From positions 1 through 11,834 of the forward strand of contig JAODMA010000308.1 of the NCBI GenBank assembly GCA_025464545.1: 11,834 nucleotides of DNA. Reading direction: 5' to 3'. The notes beneath the pieces are model-generated. The model ran no database searches. It was not told the DNA's origin and worked only from the letters and a program-made list of their open reading frames with translations. The position numbers and the translations under genes are program-made. Numbering within the stretch: the stretch's first letter is position 1; the number at the start of each line of letters is the position of its first letter. Origin of the DNA: Arthrobacter sp. GTDB lineage: Bacteria; Actinomycetota; Actinomycetes; Actinomycetales; Micrococcaceae. Positions 1-6,061 of the stretch are shown here, piece after piece.

Positions 1-345
1 CAGGTCCGCTTCCACCCCGTCCTTGATCAGGCCCGGGTCCAGGCCCAGCTCATGGGAGGTGTCATGCAGCTGCTCATGGATGTTGATGATCAGCCGGTCA
101 TCGGTCTTGGCGGACTGCACGGTCCACTGCTCGACCACACCGACTTCGACGTCGATCTCGTCCGGGGTGGAGACCCGCAGCGATGCCGGGGGACTCATCC
201 AGTTCAGCGGCTTGTAGGATCCCCCGTCCGAGTGGACCAAAACGGAGCCGTCCGCCTTGACCAGCAGGAGGCGGGTGGCCAGCGGAAGATGGGCTTTGAG
301 CCGGCCGACATAATCGACGGAGCACCGGGCTATGACTAAACGCAC
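1..345 (-). CDS. nucS: Endonuclease NucS (EndoMS), N-terminal part
   Basis: NucS is the mismatch-specific endonuclease that stands in for MutS/MutL in many actinobacteria and some archaea; it cleaves both strands at mismatches and works with the DNA sliding clamp. The visible 115 residues match the N-terminal DNA-binding half: a start reading VRLVIARC, then VDYVGRL (10-16), [11 protein letters not shown] (30-40), [10 protein letters not shown] (44-53) and [17 protein letters not shown] (97-113). All are close to the mycobacterial protein as I remember it. I chose GTG at 345 because family members begin at this VRLVIA block and no other start lies upstream in frame before it. The RecB-like nuclease domain with the catalytic residues lies beyond the left edge, so activity cannot be judged here. 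A TAGTGT hexamer sits 7 nt before the GTG and there is no clear Shine-Dalgarno. The gene is divergent from the small gene at 406. Confidence 0.95.
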   Translation of the reverse strand, partial: MRLVIARCSVDYVGRLKAHLPLATRLLLVKADGSVLVHSDGGSYKPLNWMSPPASLRVSTPDEIDVEVGVVEQWTVQSAKTDDRLIINIHEQLHDTSHELGLDPGLIKDGVEADL

Positions 346-352
346 CCGCCCA

Positions 353-358
353 ACACTA
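353..358 (-). promoter_or_regulatory. Putative -10 element (TAGTGT) for leaderless nucS
   Basis: Read on the minus strand, TAGTGT fits the actinobacterial TAnnnT -10 pattern and ends 7 nt before the nucS GTG. Transcription would then begin at or beside the start codon. No convincing -35 hexamer is visible. Inferred from position and from the same arrangement at other genes in this window. Confidence 0.45.
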
Positions 359-393
359 CCGTCTGGGGGGAGCGGGAGGCATCCGGACTGGGG

Positions 394-399
394 CAGAAT
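394..399 (+). promoter_or_regulatory. Weak putative -10 element (CAGAAT)
   Basis: CAGAAT differs from TAnnnT only at the first base and lies 6 nt before the ATG at 406. It is the weakest member of the set of hexamers found just before start codons here. The neighbouring GGAAGC could instead act as a poor ribosome binding site. Confidence 0.3.
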
Positions 400-405
400 G
401 GAAGC

Positions 406-774
406 ATGCCCCGCTCCAACCGCCCCCGACGCGCCGTCTCCGGAAGAACAGTTTCCGGAAGCACAGGCGCCGGAAAGGCTGCCAGGCCGGGAGCCAAGCA
501 CGGGCCGCAGCCCGAGCTGGACCTGGAACGCGCCCGCTCGGGCTTCGCCCGGCGGGAGAGCGCGCCGGACGGCGAATGGATGGTCCGCGCGATCACTGCC
601 AGCCGGGCCGGGAAGAGCTATATCTGCCCGGGGTGCAACACCCCCGTGCCGCCGGGAGTGGCGCACCTCGTGGTCTGGTCGCAGGACCACATTTTCGGTG
701 AGGCGGCCGGGCTCGCCGAGCGCCGGCACTGGCATTCGAACTGCTGGACCTCACGCAGCTACCGGTATCGCTAA
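406..774 (+). CDS. Small zinc-ribbon-like protein of unknown function
   Basis: This 122-residue protein resembles small actinobacterial proteins often labelled 'ATP/GTP-binding protein'; I know of no established function. The first 45 residues are basic and low-complexity (Arg, Pro, Ala, Gly). A compact C-terminal half carries CPGC (C74, C77) and then HWHSNC (H108, H110, C113), which together could hold one zinc ion. The conserved-looking [11 protein letters not shown] (51-61) precedes it. The ATP-binding label probably arises from GSTGAGKA near residues 18-25, which ends in Ala rather than Ser/Thr and lies in a disordered stretch, so I do not accept it as a P-loop. The gene is divergent from nucS (60 bases between starts) and 10 bases from the hydrolase behind it. 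Zinc binding is inferred from Cys/His spacing; a nucleic-acid role is possible but unproven. Confidence 0.8.
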   Translation: MPRSNRPRRAVSGRTVSGSTGAGKAARPGAKHGPQPELDLERARSGFARRESAPDGEWMVRAITASRAGKSYICPGCNTPVPPGVAHLVVWSQDHIFGEAAGLAERRHWHSNCWTSRSYRYR

Positions 775-777
775 GCT
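772..777 (+). promoter_or_regulatory. Putative -10 element (TAAGCT) before the hydrolase
   Basis: TAAGCT starts on the stop codon of the small gene and ends 7 nt before the hydrolase ATG. No ribosome binding site is evident there. It may drive a separate leaderless transcript of the hydrolase within the two-gene run. Confidence 0.4.
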
Positions 778-784
778 GGTCAGC

Positions 785-1615
785 ATGACTCCTGACCCCG
801 CCGGTTTTGACCCCGCGTCGTACGTTTTCAGCCAGCCGTCCGCGACGACGGCGATCCGCGCGTCCACCGTGCTTCCGGCGCACCGCGAAAACGTGGAACT
901 CCGCACAGCGGACGGCCACAAGCTGGTCGGCGAACTGGCCTTGCCGGAATCCGGCGGGATCCGGGCAACCCTGATTACCCTGCATCCCCTGCCGACACAC
1001 GGCGGGTTCATGGATTCCCACGTCTACCGGAAGGCGTCCTACCGCCTGCCCGCTCTGGCCGGCATCGCCGTGCTCCGGTTCAACACCCGCGGCACCGCCT
1101 CGGCCCGGGGGACCAGCACGGGCGAATTCGAGGAGGGCATCGGCGAACGCCTCGACGTCGAGGCGGCCGTACACTTTGCCGTGGAGCGCGGCCTGCCGAA
1201 CCGCTGGCTGGTGGGCTGGTCCTTCGGAACGGAGCTGGCCCTGATGTACGGTGCGAGCGAACCGGTGGCGTCCGAGGTGGAGGGCGCCATCCTGCTCTCG
1301 CCGCCGCTGCACCGGGCCACCGACGCGCACCTGTTGGCATGGGCGGACTCCGGCAAGCCGCTGAAGGTGCTGGTGCCGGAGCATGACGAGTACCTCCAGC
1401 CGGCCGCCGCGGCGGAGCGGTTCAGCCTGGTGCCGCAGGCCCGCGTCGTGGGGGTCGAGGGCGCCAAGCACCTGTGGGTGGGGGAGAAGTACGCCGGCCG
1501 GGTCCTGAACGAGATCGTGGACGAGGTCCTCCCCGGTGGAGCCGGCAGCACTGACGGAACGGCCGCCCGGCTGCCGCAGGAATGGGACGGCCCGGTGGCC
1601 ACGGCCCACGCCTGA
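785..1615 (+). CDS. Alpha/beta hydrolase
   Basis: Predicted 276-residue cytosolic serine hydrolase. The order of motifs is typical: a first beta hairpin region (VELRTADGHKLVGEL, 37-51), an HPLPTHGG oxyanion-type stretch (67-74), the nucleophile elbow GWSFG with Ser146, an acidic residue in PEHDEYL (Asp201), and a histidine in GAKHLWVG (His229). These give a complete Ser-Asp-His triad in the expected order. LRFNTRGTASARGTS (97-111) is like the loop seen in COG2945-type hydrolases, small proteins without a large lid. The reading frame is open well upstream, but the ATG at 785 gives a normal domain boundary and leaves the preceding gene intact. The roughly 25 residues after 250 look like a flexible tail. 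Substrate cannot be deduced. It ends 16 bases from the convergent membrane-protein gene. Confidence 0.85.
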   Translation: MTPDPAGFDPASYVFSQPSATTAIRASTVLPAHRENVELRTADGHKLVGELALPESGGIRATLITLHPLPTHGGFMDSHVYRKASYRLPALAGIAVLRFNTRGTASARGTSTGEFEEGIGERLDVEAAVHFAVERGLPNRWLVGWSFGTELALMYGASEPVASEVEGAILLSPPLHRATDAHLLAWADSGKPLKVLVPEHDEYLQPAAAAERFSLVPQARVVGVEGAKHLWVGEKYAGRVLNEIVDEVLPGGAGSTDGTAARLPQEWDGPVATAHA

Positions 1616-1631
1616 GGCCGCGTCCGCTACG

Positions 1632-2927
1632 TCAGTGGTTGTCCTGGCGGACGATGAAGATTTCCTTCACCAGCAGCATGACCGCGGCGGCGGTGGGGAT
1701 CGCGATCAGCGCACCGAGGACGCCGAGTACGCTGCCGCCGGCAATCACCGAGATGACAGCCACGGCGCCCGGGACGGCGACGGCCTTCTGCATGACGCTC
1801 GGCGAGATGAAATAGGCCTCAAACTGAAGGTAGGCGAAATAGCAGATCGCGTAGACGACCGCCGTCTGCCAGCCGGCGGTCAATGCGATCAGCGTCACGA
1901 TCACGCCGGCGATCATGCCCCCGACCAGCGGAATGAAGGCCAGCAGCGCCACGACAAACGCGAGCAGCACGGCAAACGGGACGCCGATGATCGTCATCAC
2001 GATGAACGCGAAGGTGGCGTTCAGCAGGGCGACGACGGCCTGTCCGATCACGTAGTTGCCGACCGAACCGGTGATCTCCTCGGAGAGGGCCTCGACCCGG
2101 GCGCGCCGGGACCGCGGCGCCAGCCGGTAGCCCCATTTCTTCATGGCAGGCAGGGCGGCCAGGAAGTAGAGGCTCAGGACCAGCACGATCAGCGCCCCGA
2201 ACAGTCCGTTGGCCACGGTGGAGCCGAAGCCCACGACGCCGCCGAAGATGCCGCCCATGGCTTCCGGGTCATTGACGAACTTTTCGAGTTCCTGGGTAAT
2301 CCGGTCCCGCACGCCGAACTGGTTGTCGACAGTGCGGAAGAAGTCCGAATCAATGAAATCCTGGATCCAGCGCGGTGCCTGCTGCACGATCTGGGTCACC
2401 TGCTGGACAATCGTGGGGATGAGGGTGGCGAAGAACCCGGCCACCGCAAGGGTCAGCGTGGAGACGGCGATCAGGATGCCGGCGGCCCGGGGGACCCTGT
2501 TTCGTTCCAGCCAGCGCACCACAGGGTCCAGGCCCAGGGCGATAAACAGGGCCGCCACGATCCACAGCAGCAGTTGGGTGGTGTTGGAGCCGATCCAGTA
2601 CAGGAGCAGGGCGGCGCCCACGCCGACGGTCCCCATGAACCCGATGTAGAGCGGGTGCTGGGATGAGATGCGGGGTCCCGGATTGCCGAATCGGGCGCTG
2701 GTCTCGGTTTCCGGGGCGGCTTCCTCCAGAAGCTCCGGCGGCATTTCGAACCGGAGCCGGGGCTGGGCGCCGGGGAGGGGCTGGCGCAGGCGGCGCGCCA
2801 CTGCGATCAGGGCACCAGCCACTGCTGCCCGGCGGTTCGAGACATGCTCCTGGGGTGCGCGTTCCCTGGCTCCGGATTCCTGGCGTTCTTCCTGTCCTGC
2901 GGGGGACGAATCCGTATGTTCACTCAC
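1632..2927 (-). CDS. AI-2E family transporter (PerM-like membrane protein)
   Basis: This 431-residue inner-membrane protein fits the AI-2E/PerM family. Members have been linked to autoinducer-2 export (TqsA) and Na+/H+ exchange; most have no proven substrate. Residues 1-90 form a charged, Pro- and Glu-rich cytosolic extension that is longer than in short family members. Hydrophobic segments follow at about 96-113, 117-134 and 148-170. A hydrophilic region at about 175-225 matches the soluble segment typical of the family, and more segments lie at about 240-260, 292-315, 317-346, 352-366 and 385-419. Family-like pieces include the FIPLVGG turn (331-337), GLDPVVRWLERNRVPRAAG (132-150) and FEAYFISPSVM (369-379). 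The chosen start is GTG at 2927. AGGG about 10 nt upstream is a modest ribosome binding site, so an alternative start is possible. The gene is convergent with the hydrolase and divergent from the envelope-protein gene. Confidence 0.9.
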   Translation of the reverse strand: MSEHTDSSPAGQEERQESGARERAPQEHVSNRRAAVAGALIAVARRLRQPLPGAQPRLRFEMPPELLEEAAPETETSARFGNPGPRISSQHPLYIGFMGTVGVGAALLLYWIGSNTTQLLLWIVAALFIALGLDPVVRWLERNRVPRAAGILIAVSTLTLAVAGFFATLIPTIVQQVTQIVQQAPRWIQDFIDSDFFRTVDNQFGVRDRITQELEKFVNDPEAMGGIFGGVVGFGSTVANGLFGALIVLVLSLYFLAALPAMKKWGYRLAPRSRRARVEALSEEITGSVGNYVIGQAVVALLNATFAFIVMTIIGVPFAVLLAFVVALLAFIPLVGGMIAGVIVTLIALTAGWQTAVVYAICYFAYLQFEAYFISPSVMQKAVAVPGAVAVISVIAGGSVLGVLGALIAIPTAAAVMLLVKEIFIVRQDNH

Positions 2928-3080
2928 TGCGCTGAAAGCCCTTTATCTCTGGTTATCCCCTGTGGAGCCGCGGTCGCGGGCCGGATGTGATGATCAACGC
3001 AAACACTATCAGCAGGCTTGTTACCGCGCGGTTCTTCGGCCTTGCGGTCCCGGGGCGAAGGGCTTGACAAATCCACCGAC

Positions 3081-3107
3081 CTGACTGACGGGTAACAAAT
3101 TGGTTAC
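3081..3107 (+). promoter_or_regulatory. Phased GTnAC repeats, candidate MtrA/GlnR-type operator
   Basis: The sequence reads CTGAC-N6-GTAAC-N6-GTTAC, three half-sites at exact 11-bp spacing (3081, 3092, 3103). The last two also make a wider inverted repeat, GGTAAC-N6-GTTACC (3091-3108). Known Streptomyces MtrA and GlnR sites use GTnAC-like halves with a 6-bp gap, so a response regulator of that class is a plausible ligand. Assignment to MtrA is inference. A further GTTAC lies at 3020-3024. The site ends 22 bases before the ATG at 3130, where it would overlap the -35 region. Confidence 0.45.
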
Positions 3108-3116
3108 CATTGAATC

Positions 3117-3122
3117 TAAGTG
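3117..3122 (+). promoter_or_regulatory. Putative -10 element (TAAGTG) for the envelope-protein gene
   Basis: CTAAGTG lies 7 nt before the ATG at 3130, as CTAAGCT and CTAAGAT do before the genes at 785 and 10527, although its last base is G rather than T. An alternative -10 is TACCAT (3105-3110), 18 bp after CTGACT (3081-3086). A TTGACA hexamer also occurs at 3064-3069 but has no well-spaced partner. Confidence 0.35.
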
Positions 3123-3129
3123 TCCGCTG

Positions 3130-4953
3130 ATGATAGGTAATATTTTGCGTTTCAAGACTGCAGTTGCACTAGTGCTGCTCGGCCTCCTGACACTGCTGGC
3201 GGGAATCGGCCAGAAGACGTTCTGGGCCCCGGCCGAGACTGTCACGGCTACCGCCCCCACTGACGCCGCGGCCGCGCCGCTGACCGTTTTCGACGAAAAG
3301 CTGCGCACGCTGCATGGCGGCACGGTCAAAATCAATGTCAAGGGGGAGGGCAGCTTCCTGCTGGCCGCCGGCCGGCCGGACGACGTCGACGCGTGGGTCG
3401 GGGCGACGGCCCACAACACCGTTTCAGGAGTCTCCGAAGACGGCAAAGCACTGCAGCTGACGCATACCGACGGTGAGGCCACTTCGCCCTCGCCCGCCGG
3501 TTCCGACCTGTGGGTCACCACCGAGAACGCCAGCGGTGAACTGAACTACTCGTGGACGCCGCCCGCCGACGGCGACTGGTCGCTTCTGCTCGCAACGGAC
3601 GGCACCAAGCCTGCCCCCGCGTCGATCACCATGACGTTTCCGAATGACACCTCGACTCCGTGGGCCATCCCGTTCATTGTGCTCGGCTGCCTGCTGATCC
3701 TTGCCGGTGGCGCGCTGCTGGTCCTGAAGCCCAAGGCGGGCACCGGAAACGGCAAGGGGGACTCGCCGGCAAGCATGTTCGGCCGCCGCCCGGCGGCCAA
3801 GGCCCCCGCCGCCGCAGCCGCCGGGGATGCAAACGGCACGACGTCCGACGTTCCGGCGGCCAAGCCGACGACCCCGGCCGAAAACAGCCTTGCCGCCTGG
3901 CGCACCGCGGGACACCGGCTGCGCCGGTCCGGCACGGTCGTTGCAGTGCTGACGGCTTCCGCCGTCGCCGGTTCCGGTGTGGCCGCCCAGGCCAGCCCGA
4001 CCCCGGCGCCGGTCCCGAGCACCTCCGCCAGCGCCGCGACCCCGCCGGCCGCCGCCGAGCCGGCCCCGGACGCCCCGGTCCACATCGACGCGCAGTTCCC
4101 CCGGATCCTGGAACAAGTCGCCGGTGCCTTCGAAGCCGGCGACGCGGCGAAGGATGCCTCCAAGCTCGAGCCGCGCGTGGCGCAGGCGGAGCTCGAAGTC
4201 CGCACCCAGAACTACAAAATCCGGTCCCAGGTGGGCGCCTACGAGGCCCGGATGCCGGTCCGGGCCACCAAGCTCCTGACCACCGTGGTCACCAAGAAAC
4301 GCAGCTGGCCGCGCTCGGTCCTGGCCGTGACGCAGGGTGAAGGCAATGTGGTCCCGCAGTTGCTCACCTTGACGCAGGCGTCACCGCGCGAGAACTACAA
4401 GCTGGTTGCCACCACGCCGTTGCAGCCGGGCACCACCTTCCCGTCCATCCCCCGGGACGGCACGGAGACGCTGGCACCCTCCGACAAGACCGGGCTGCTC
4501 TACAGCGGCGAGGAAGCACTGGCCGGCCTGGGTGACCGGCTGACCAACGCCGAGTCGCCGTTCAAGGACAAGCTCGTGGAGGGCCAGTCCTCCCCGTACA
4601 TTGCGGACACACTCGCCTACCAGGCGGACGTGGTCAGCTCCGGCGTCAACGGCACCTTCGCCTTCACCCACAAGGTGGTGCCGGAAAGCGTCGTCGTGTT
4701 CCGTGCCGCCGACGGCGGGGCCCTGGTCATGGGGCGGGTGAACTTCTCGCTCGACGGCACACCGAAGGCGGCCGGAGACAAGCTGACGATCGGTGACGAC
4801 GCGGCAGCCCTGGCGGGCGGGAAGGAAACGAGCACCGGCATGGTCCTCAACTTCGCCGAGTCGATGGCTGTCTACGTTCCGCCGGCCGGCTCCACGGATC
4901 CGATGAAGCTCGTGGCCGCCACCCGTGGGCTGGTCGGGGCAGGCTTCAAGTAA
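3130..4953 (+). CDS. Large envelope protein with three membrane segments, function unknown
   Basis: I do not recognise a function for this 607-residue protein. A membrane segment at about 10-27 is followed by an outside domain (about 30-175) containing ELNYSWTPPADGDWSLLLATDG, which looks like a beta-sandwich. A second segment lies at about 177-199. A basic, Ala/Pro-rich inside linker (about 200-265) ends in RTAGHRLRR before a third segment (268-287). A Pro/Ser/Thr/Ala spacer then leads to a conserved-looking outside domain (about 318-607). The positive-inside rule supports N-in, C-out topology. Homologues in this group may be labelled glycosyl transferase or DUF8094; I recall these names without verification, and I see no glycosyltransferase motif. 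I prefer ATG 3130 to TTG 3100, which lies inside the operator repeats. The first codons include ATA, AAT and ATT, unusually AT-rich for this genome. A hairpin follows the stop. Confidence 0.85.
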   Translation: MIGNILRFKTAVALVLLGLLTLLAGIGQKTFWAPAETVTATAPTDAAAAPLTVFDEKLRTLHGGTVKINVKGEGSFLLAAGRPDDVDAWVGATAHNTVSGVSEDGKALQLTHTDGEATSPSPAGSDLWVTTENASGELNYSWTPPADGDWSLLLATDGTKPAPASITMTFPNDTSTPWAIPFIVLGCLLILAGGALLVLKPKAGTGNGKGDSPASMFGRRPAAKAPAAAAAGDANGTTSDVPAAKPTTPAENSLAAWRTAGHRLRRSGTVVAVLTASAVAGSGVAAQASPTPAPVPSTSASAATPPAAAEPAPDAPVHIDAQFPRILEQVAGAFEAGDAAKDASKLEPRVAQAELEVRTQNYKIRSQVGAYEARMPVRATKLLTTVVTKKRSWPRSVLAVTQGEGNVVPQLLTLTQASPRENYKLVATTPLQPGTTFPSIPRDGTETLAPSDKTGLLYSGEEALAGLGDRLTNAESPFKDKLVEGQSSPYIADTLAYQADVVSSGVNGTFAFTHKVVPESVVVFRAADGGALVMGRVNFSLDGTPKAAGDKLTIGDDAAALAGGKETSTGMVLNFAESMAVYVPPAGSTDPMKLVAATRGLVGAGFK

Positions 4954-4976
4954 CCCCACTGCAGCAGCATTAGACC

Positions 4977-5017
4977 GCGGCCCGGCCGCAGCGGTTCCGC
5001 CGCTGCCGCCGGGCCGC
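4977..5017 (+). terminator. Long GC-rich hairpin after the envelope-protein gene
   Basis: The arms 4977-4986 and 5008-5017 pair perfectly over ten bases, there is one C/C mismatch, and the arms 4988-4994 (GCAGCGG) and 5000-5006 (CCGCTGC) pair perfectly around the 5-nt loop TTCCG. It starts 23 bases after the stop codon and lacks a following T tract, as is common for actinobacterial terminator-like hairpins. It would separate the envelope gene from the thioredoxin-like gene. Confidence 0.65.
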
Positions 5018-5053
5018 TGCCGTCCGGGTGGCGCCGGGCGGGGCCGCAGTGGT

Positions 5054-5059
5054 TAGAGT
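5054..5059 (+). promoter_or_regulatory. Putative -10 element (TAGAGT) before the thioredoxin-like gene
   Basis: TAGAGT fits TAnnnT and ends 6 nt before the ATG at 5066. GGAG at 5060-5063 lies within that gap, too close to the start for a good ribosome binding site, so leaderless initiation is the likelier reading. No clear -35 is visible. Confidence 0.45.
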
Positions 5060-5065
5060 GGAGCT

Positions 5066-6061
5066 ATGACTTCGCCAGCTTCCCGCCCGGTCCCGCCAGC
5101 TGCCGCCAACCCGCTGAACCTGCGCGGCGCCGTCGACCTCTCTTCCCTTAAGCAACGGCCCCCGGCGCCATCCGCCGCGGCTCCCGCCGGGCCCGGCGCT
5201 CCGGCCCATGGGGCCGGCGGTGCGGAGCATCCGTCCCGCCCGCTGCGGGTCGACGTCACCGAGGGCAACTTTCAGGAACTCGTAGAGCTCTCCGCCCAGG
5301 TTCCGGTGGTCATCGCACTGTGGGCCGCCTACTCGCCGGAATCCGGCCAGCTCGTGGATACCCTGGCGGAGATCGTGGACAGCTACGCCGGCCGGCTGGT
5401 GCTCGGCGCCGCGGACATCGATGCCTTCCCGCAGCTCGCCCAGGCCTTCCAGGTGCAGGCCGTCCCGACCGCCGTCGCGGTGGTCAAGGGCCAGCCGGTA
5501 CCCCTGTTCCAGGGCGGCGCCGAGGAGCAACAGATCCGGGGCCTGCTCGATGAACTGCTCAAGGTGGCCGCTGCCAACGGCGTGACCGGGCGGATCGGCG
5601 CGGGCGGGCCGGGGGCGGACGAGGCTGAGGCTCCGCCGCTGCCGCCGCTGCACCAGAAGGCCTTCGACGCCATAGAGGCCGGGGACTATGCCACGGCTGC
5701 CGACGCATACCGGCAGGCCCTGCTGGAGATGCCGGCTGACGCAGACGCCAAGGCCGGACTGGCGCAGGTGGAACTGATGGGCCGCCTCCAGCAGCTCTCC
5801 GCCGCGGACACCGAAGCCCTGCGGCGGTCGGCTGCCGACGAGCCGGACAACCTGCAGGCCCAGCTCGGCGTGGCTGATCTCGACGTCGCCGGCGGCCACG
5901 TGGAGGACGGCCTGGGCCGGGTCGTATCATTCATCGGCAGGAACTTTGGCCCCGAGCGCGAAACCGCCAGGGTCCGCCTGCTGGAGCTGTTCGACGTCGT
6001 CGGCACCGGCGACGAGCGCGTCGCGAAGGCACGCCAGAACCTCGCCCGGGTGCTCTTCTAA
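5066..6061 (+). CDS. Thioredoxin-fold/TPR co-chaperone (YbbN/CnoX-like), cysteine-free
   Basis: This 331-residue protein has the YbbN/CnoX architecture. A flexible Pro/Ala-rich N-terminus (1-58) is followed by a thioredoxin fold (about 60-168), TPR helices from about 195 (HQKAFDAIEAGDYATAADAY), and the C-terminal TPR-like module ending GDERVAKARQNLARVLF. In E. coli, CnoX is a holdase chaperone that passes clients to GroEL and DnaK under oxidative stress. At the active-site position, LWAAYSPESGQL shows SPES (90-93) where thioredoxins have CGPC. The cis-proline loop AVPT (132-135) is kept. I find no cysteine anywhere in the protein, so thiol-disulfide chemistry is excluded; a binding or chaperone role is inferred. 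The mycobacterial homologue (Rv1324, from memory) also lies not far from nucS. The stop overlaps the next start as TAATG, which implies coupled translation with the ene-reductase. Confidence 0.88.
   Translation: MTSPASRPVPPAAANPLNLRGAVDLSSLKQRPPAPSAAAPAGPGAPAHGAGGAEHPSRPLRVDVTEGNFQELVELSAQVPVVIALWAAYSPESGQLVDTLAEIVDSYAGRLVLGAADIDAFPQLAQAFQVQAVPTAVAVVKGQPVPLFQGGAEEQQIRGLLDELLKVAAANGVTGRIGAGGPGADEAEAPPLPPLHQKAFDAIEAGDYATAADAYRQALLEMPADADAKAGLAQVELMGRLQQLSAADTEALRRSAADEPDNLQAQLGVADLDVAGGHVEDGLGRVVSFIGRNFGPERETARVRLLELFDVVGTGDERVAKARQNLARVLF

Noticed and set aside
457..483. P-loop NTPase motif in the small gene (GSTGAGKA)
   Set aside because: The last position is Ala instead of Ser/Thr, the surroundings are low-complexity, and there is no Walker B or fold-sized domain.
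332..784. Upstream extension of the hydrolase frame to 332
   Set aside because: It would overlap the whole small zinc-ribbon-like gene in another frame and adds an Arg/Pro/Ala stretch without hydrolase features; ATG 785 gives the normal start.
1536..2666. Plus-strand open frame (376 codons) opposite the AI-2E transporter
   Set aside because: Its Gly/Asp/Gln/His-rich product mirrors membrane-protein codons, and the minus strand carries a recognised family protein.
2953..2962. Possible DnaA box (TTATCCCCTG) in the divergent region
   Set aside because: It differs from TTATCCACA at the key end, stands alone, and no replication gene is nearby.
3100..3102. TTG as the start of the envelope protein
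   Set aside because: It lies inside the phased GTnAC repeats and adds ten residues that do not look like a signal or membrane segment; ATG 3130 sits directly before the membrane helix.
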